Shown here piece after piece: positions 4,901-6,358 of a stretch of DNA of 6,358 nucleotides. The stretch comes from Thermoplasmata archaeon (GTDB lineage: Archaea; Thermoplasmatota; Thermoplasmata; Lutacidiplasmatales; UBA184). The notes beneath the pieces were generated by a model. The model had not been told where the DNA came from. It did no database searches and saw only the letters and a list, made by a program, of their open reading frames with translations. Where the stretch lies: contig JAKATE010000113.1 in assembly GCA_021828085.1 (NCBI GenBank), forward strand, positions 1-6,358, written 5' to 3'. The stretch's first letter is position 1, and the number at the start of each line of letters is the position of its first letter. Made by a program: the position numbers and the translations under genes.

Positions 4901-6358
4901 CGTTCCGCAGGGCGAGCCCCGCCTGGTTGGGGTCCATGGGGTTCGTCACGTAACCGGTGACGGTACCGAAGACCTGCTGGAAGTCGGTGAGCCCGGCCCC
5001 CGTCGTATCGGCGTTGGTGAGGTTCCCTCCGAGCACGAAGTACTTGAGGTAGTTGGTGAGCCCCGAGTTCGAGACGTCCGGGTTGTACGGGTTGATGTGC
5101 AGGACCGCCTGGGCGTACAGGTTCGGGATCCCGTCGCCGTCGCTGTCCGGCACCAGGATCAAGGTCGCCTGGGCGCTCCCGGTGGCCCCGTACGGGCTGG
5201 TCACCGAGACCGAGAGGACCGGGTTCCCTTCCACCGTGTAGACGTGGCCTACCGTGTCGGTAAGGCCCGAGGTCGATGCGACCGATGGCGTCTGGTCCCC
5301 GAAACCCCATTGATAGTGGAAGCCGGAGGAGCCGAAGGCCTCATCGGCGAGCGAACCCAGGACCGTGGCGGTGAAGGGGGCGGTATGGTTCTCGCCGTAG
5401 ACCGTGGCCCCGGCGTACGGCAGGCTCACCACGAGCGGCAGGTCCTTCACCGTGAAGTAGGCGGTGTTCGAGGTCCCGGAGTTCCCGTCGGGGTCCGTGA
5501 CCGTGACCTGGACCGGGTAGACCCCCGGGGTCAGGTAGGTGTGCCCGCTATCAAGACCCGAGGAGGTGGTCCCGTCCCCCCAGCTCCAGACCGCCTTGAG
5601 CAGGGGCAGGTCGCCGGGAGAGGCCGTCACCACGGTGGGTGAGATGGCGCTGAAGGTGTCCACGTAGACCGTCCGGTTGCTGATGGAGACGGTGGGGACC
5701 TCATCGGTGATGGTGACGTACTGGGTGATCGAGGAGCTCGCCCCCTCCTCATCGGTCACCGTGAGGGTCACCGGGAACGTCCCCTCCCGCGTATAGGTGT
5801 AGTTCACGACGCTGCCGTTGCCGTAGTTAGGGCCGTCGCCGAAGCTCCAGGCGTAGGAGAGCTGGGTGTCCCCGGGGACATCGTAGCTCGCCGAAGCGTT
5901 GAAGGTGATCGGGACGAACTCCTCCGTGGCATAGGTCGAGGCGGAGAAGGAGGGGAAGGGGGGCGGGTTCGCCACCGGGACCCAGGTCCAGTTGTAGGTG
6001 GTGAGCCCGTCGATGCCGCGCGCGGCGACGATGGCCGCGTAGCGTGTCGCGCCGTACTGGTATTCGTGGAAGAGCGCCTGCCCGGATCCGAATTCCCCGT
6101 CCCCGAACCACCACCGGACGTCGGCGAAGGGGGCCGCGAGGTCGTTGTAGGTCAGGTTCCCCTCGAAGAGCGCGGGGGAGAGCTCGGTGACGTTGGTGAG
6201 GGGGGCGATGGAGACCAGGGGGGCGAGCCCGTTGACCCCCAGGGAGCCGGCCGTGGAGATGGAGAGGACGCTCTGGTTGGAAAGGCCGAAGGCGTCCGAG
6301 ACGGTGGCCACGAGGAGGGTGCCGGAGGTGAAGACGGACGGGTTCCACGCGTAGCTCG
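1965..6358 (-). CDS. Giant PKD-repeat cell-surface protein with polytopic C-terminus (N-terminus missing)
   Basis: The frame is open to the right edge, so the gene is partial; a GTG at 6311 is an internal valine, because the 15 codons before it read SYAWNPSVFTSGTLL, the middle of another PKD unit. Residues are numbered from that codon. PKD-like repeats fill 1-387, with signature cores WWFGDG (67), WSFGDG (155), WSWGDG (242) and WGFGDQ (335). A calcium-site array follows (389-469, first site DSDGDG). Residues 470-1090 are Tyr/Asn/Ser/Thr-rich, have few charges and carry Cys785, 826, 1004 and 1036, which may form disulfides; the fold is unknown. From about 1097 to 1448 the protein is hydrophobic and helical, with likely membrane spans near 1107-1125, 1236-1260, 1383-1404 and 1419-1440. 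I count about 29 N-x-S/T sequons, as in glycosylated archaeal surface proteins. The role is probably surface layer, adhesion or envelope structure; no enzyme motif is seen. The signal peptide should lie outside the window. Confidence 0.93.
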   Translation of the reverse strand, partial: SYAWNPSVFTSGTLLVATVSDAFGLSNQSVLSISTAGSLGVNGLAPLVSIAPLTNVTELSPALFEGNLTYNDLAAPFADVRWWFGDGEFGSGQALFHEYQYGATRYAAIVAARGIDGLTTYNWTWVPVANPPPFPSFSASTYATEEFVPITFNASASYDVPGDTQLSYAWSFGDGPNYGNGSVVNYTYTREGTFPVTLTVTDEEGASSSITQYVTITDEVPTVSISNRTVYVDTFSAISPTVVTASPGDLPLLKAVWSWGDGTTSSGLDSGHTYLTPGVYPVQVTVTDPDGNSGTSNTAYFTVKDLPLVVSLPYAGATVYGENHTAPFTATVLGSLADEAFGSSGFHYQWGFGDQTPSVASTSGLTDTVGHVYTVEGNPVLSVSVTSPYGATGSAQATLILVPDSDGDGIPNLYAQAVLHINPYNPDVSNSGLTNYLKYFVLGGNLTNADTTGAGLTDFQQVFGTVTGYVTNPMDPNQAGLALRNGQFLWGNVFQTSNVASLPTVQPIDSPSAPIYGGNPAAFNQSELVVEILSSNLSGVLVQLHVPGLLQPLTLPKPTSPVMTYYLLNNTPVGGASSPYGLTVSQLTSGAPWEVAVMGNGTLQMAEVVFRYWTNPGLADPTASGMIVGPTVTTPLFNYSEPTNSNFTEFNPDTFTYSTVDYYPYTETYYKLSAIQGIPYYPSFNQSTGEPQATYYGDSDFGIAPWNAHAAGDSALTNGMKALGKAAYQETANLYEEPNGNVAGSQMQVYTNDPISTYYGPLNPTAYSTSGSGVADSQAADPIQYIVGAFSIDQVVDYGCSKALSDSNAANVQIAIPSAPGSPSVFTPVASGTGSSQPVGCTTPWQKDTTFNFNDYYTIPINQFNSYPVYSSHFHSSYQNEINPQLWYGDRLSGGSSDTSFELWWNNSFSIGSGVLQTVWNPNSSVSINGGDWTFGLQIEALPRANAVLVAQQNETTQVPGYGLRYHGEDQFYVFNLNILSGASGPFVNGLNTIIESRASFLHSPLNDSLVSRANFPSCANNSNLQVSVRNGTSSEALIAGGFNGTVSGSCALTLLQDLLPQNRTGGRTDGSYTQLDALAFELSGLPGSLDPYETLAGYNSPQTGGAIPDAGQAILNIINEAVGFFVGIVLAVVNFFVQLAEEIGQAILGAINAVIHAVVSAVEAVISALEWLLNYVANLAKKALNAVKDFFVNAFRAINKVLVYPYLSLMYDTGALSIGQYDHDMNVTTGNDTPALSKSTAVNDIFNQIYALIGIIAAVFVIVGVVSYILAIVTAGAYEAAEQATEDAMTASITAAISGLVAIGSAVFSALSEVSGTIGSILSGQNATSGLASLFEELGVATNYASQAAALLSGIMLPFLKFLTLEFDSFDFIAGGSMELIAIVLAVLGDTLTEPIAQVVVGGLALVFAVVSLIVTIAGPSDLTNDVANTQLAQIGLVAAGIAGIGAAVAAVGYGVQNLTNG
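1968..3023 (-). other. Hydrophobic helical C-terminal region of the surface protein
   Basis: Residues about 1097-1448 differ sharply from the rest: Ala, Val, Ile, Leu and Gly dominate and beta-type Tyr/Thr sequence disappears. Residues 1097-1185 are one long run of hydrophobic then amphipathic helix, turning Lys-rich at 1167-1186 (KK, K, R, K). A polar loop with two sequons (1196-1230) separates this from a block of clear membrane spans (1236-1260, 1383-1404, 1419-1440) and weaker ones (about 1274-1297, 1331-1350, 1363-1376). It is most simply a multi-span membrane anchor; an 85-residue amphipathic stretch is more than an anchor needs. Confidence 0.7.
4905..5147 (-). repeat. Thrombospondin type 3-like calcium-site array, mostly decayed
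   Basis: Four units align in the surface protein: D389-SDGDGIPNL, D412-VSNSGLTNY, D435-TTGAGLTDF and D460-PNQAGLALR. The first three are exactly 23 residues apart and the fourth is 25 further on. NP-x2-P or NP-x-D-P segments precede the second and fourth units (INPYNP, TNPMDP), as in TSP3/bacterial DxDxDG repeats. Only the first unit keeps the acidic ligands D389, D391 and D393; the others keep the first Asp and the final Gly-Leu but replace the middle ligands by Ser, Asn, Thr, Gly, Ala or Gln. The array links the PKD stalk to the central domain. Confidence 0.6.
5151..6358 (-). repeat. PKD-like domain array of the surface protein
   Basis: One partial and four full beta-sandwich units of roughly 83-99 residues: edge to about 20, then 31-113, 117-202, 203-288 and 289-387. 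Each full unit has the PKD core W-x-[FW]-G-D, followed by a H/Y-x-Y turn (HEYQY, YTYT, HTYL, HVYT) and a closing V-x-V-T-[DS] or similar strand. The last unit has GDQ in place of GDG, and the 31-113 unit is the most divergent at its end. Such arrays usually act as stalks or adhesion modules outside the cell. Confidence 0.85.

Noticed and set aside
1..6358. CRISPR array, insertion sequence, attachment site or integration at the tRNA-Leu
   Set aside because: I saw no regularly spaced direct repeats, transposase or integrase motifs, terminal inverted repeats, or second copy of the tRNA 3' end in the window.

Overview
This window is GC-rich (roughly two thirds G+C) and almost certainly archaeal. 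The tRNA-Leu has a long variable arm, no encoded CCA and the D-arm/T-arm wording common in archaea. A GAGGTG ribosome-binding site sits in front of the acetyltransferase. The largest gene encodes a charge-poor, sequon-rich PKD-repeat surface protein of a style common in Thermoplasmatota. The phylum is inferred from this style, not proven.

Layout, left to right. Positions 1-171 are a GC-rich intergenic stretch; a possible gene start on the minus strand runs off the left edge (1-53), and a weak TATA-like element lies before the tRNA. A tRNA-Leu(GAG) occupies 172-256. Only 18 bases later, on the same strand, comes a 312-residue zinc-ribbon protein (275-1213) whose helical body contains a ~64-residue internal repeat that I do not recognise as a named family. 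It converges on a GNAT-family N-acetyltransferase on the minus strand (stop at 1247, preferred GTG start at 1717), with a 6-bp perfect hairpin in the 33-bp gap between them. Upstream of the acetyltransferase lies about 250 bp with operator-like CGGTC/GACCG half-sites. From 1965 to the right edge, on the minus strand, is a single very large reading frame (more than 1,460 residues, N-terminus missing).

The large protein reads, N to C: one partial and four recognisable PKD-like beta-sandwich repeats; a short thrombospondin-type-3-like calcium-site array with a 23-residue period, in which only the first site keeps its acidic ligands; about 620 residues of Tyr/Asn/Ser/Thr-rich, charge-poor sequence of unknown fold with four cysteines; and a ~350-residue alanine/valine/isoleucine-rich helical region with several likely membrane spans that ends the protein. 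It is most likely a large cell-surface protein anchored by a polytopic C-terminus.

Nothing here forms a recognised defence, mobile or biosynthetic system. The tRNA, zinc-ribbon and acetyltransferase genes look like ordinary chromosomal neighbours. The items most worth a second look are the architecture of the surface protein, the internal repeats of the zinc-ribbon protein, and the clustered half-sites between the surface-protein and acetyltransferase genes.
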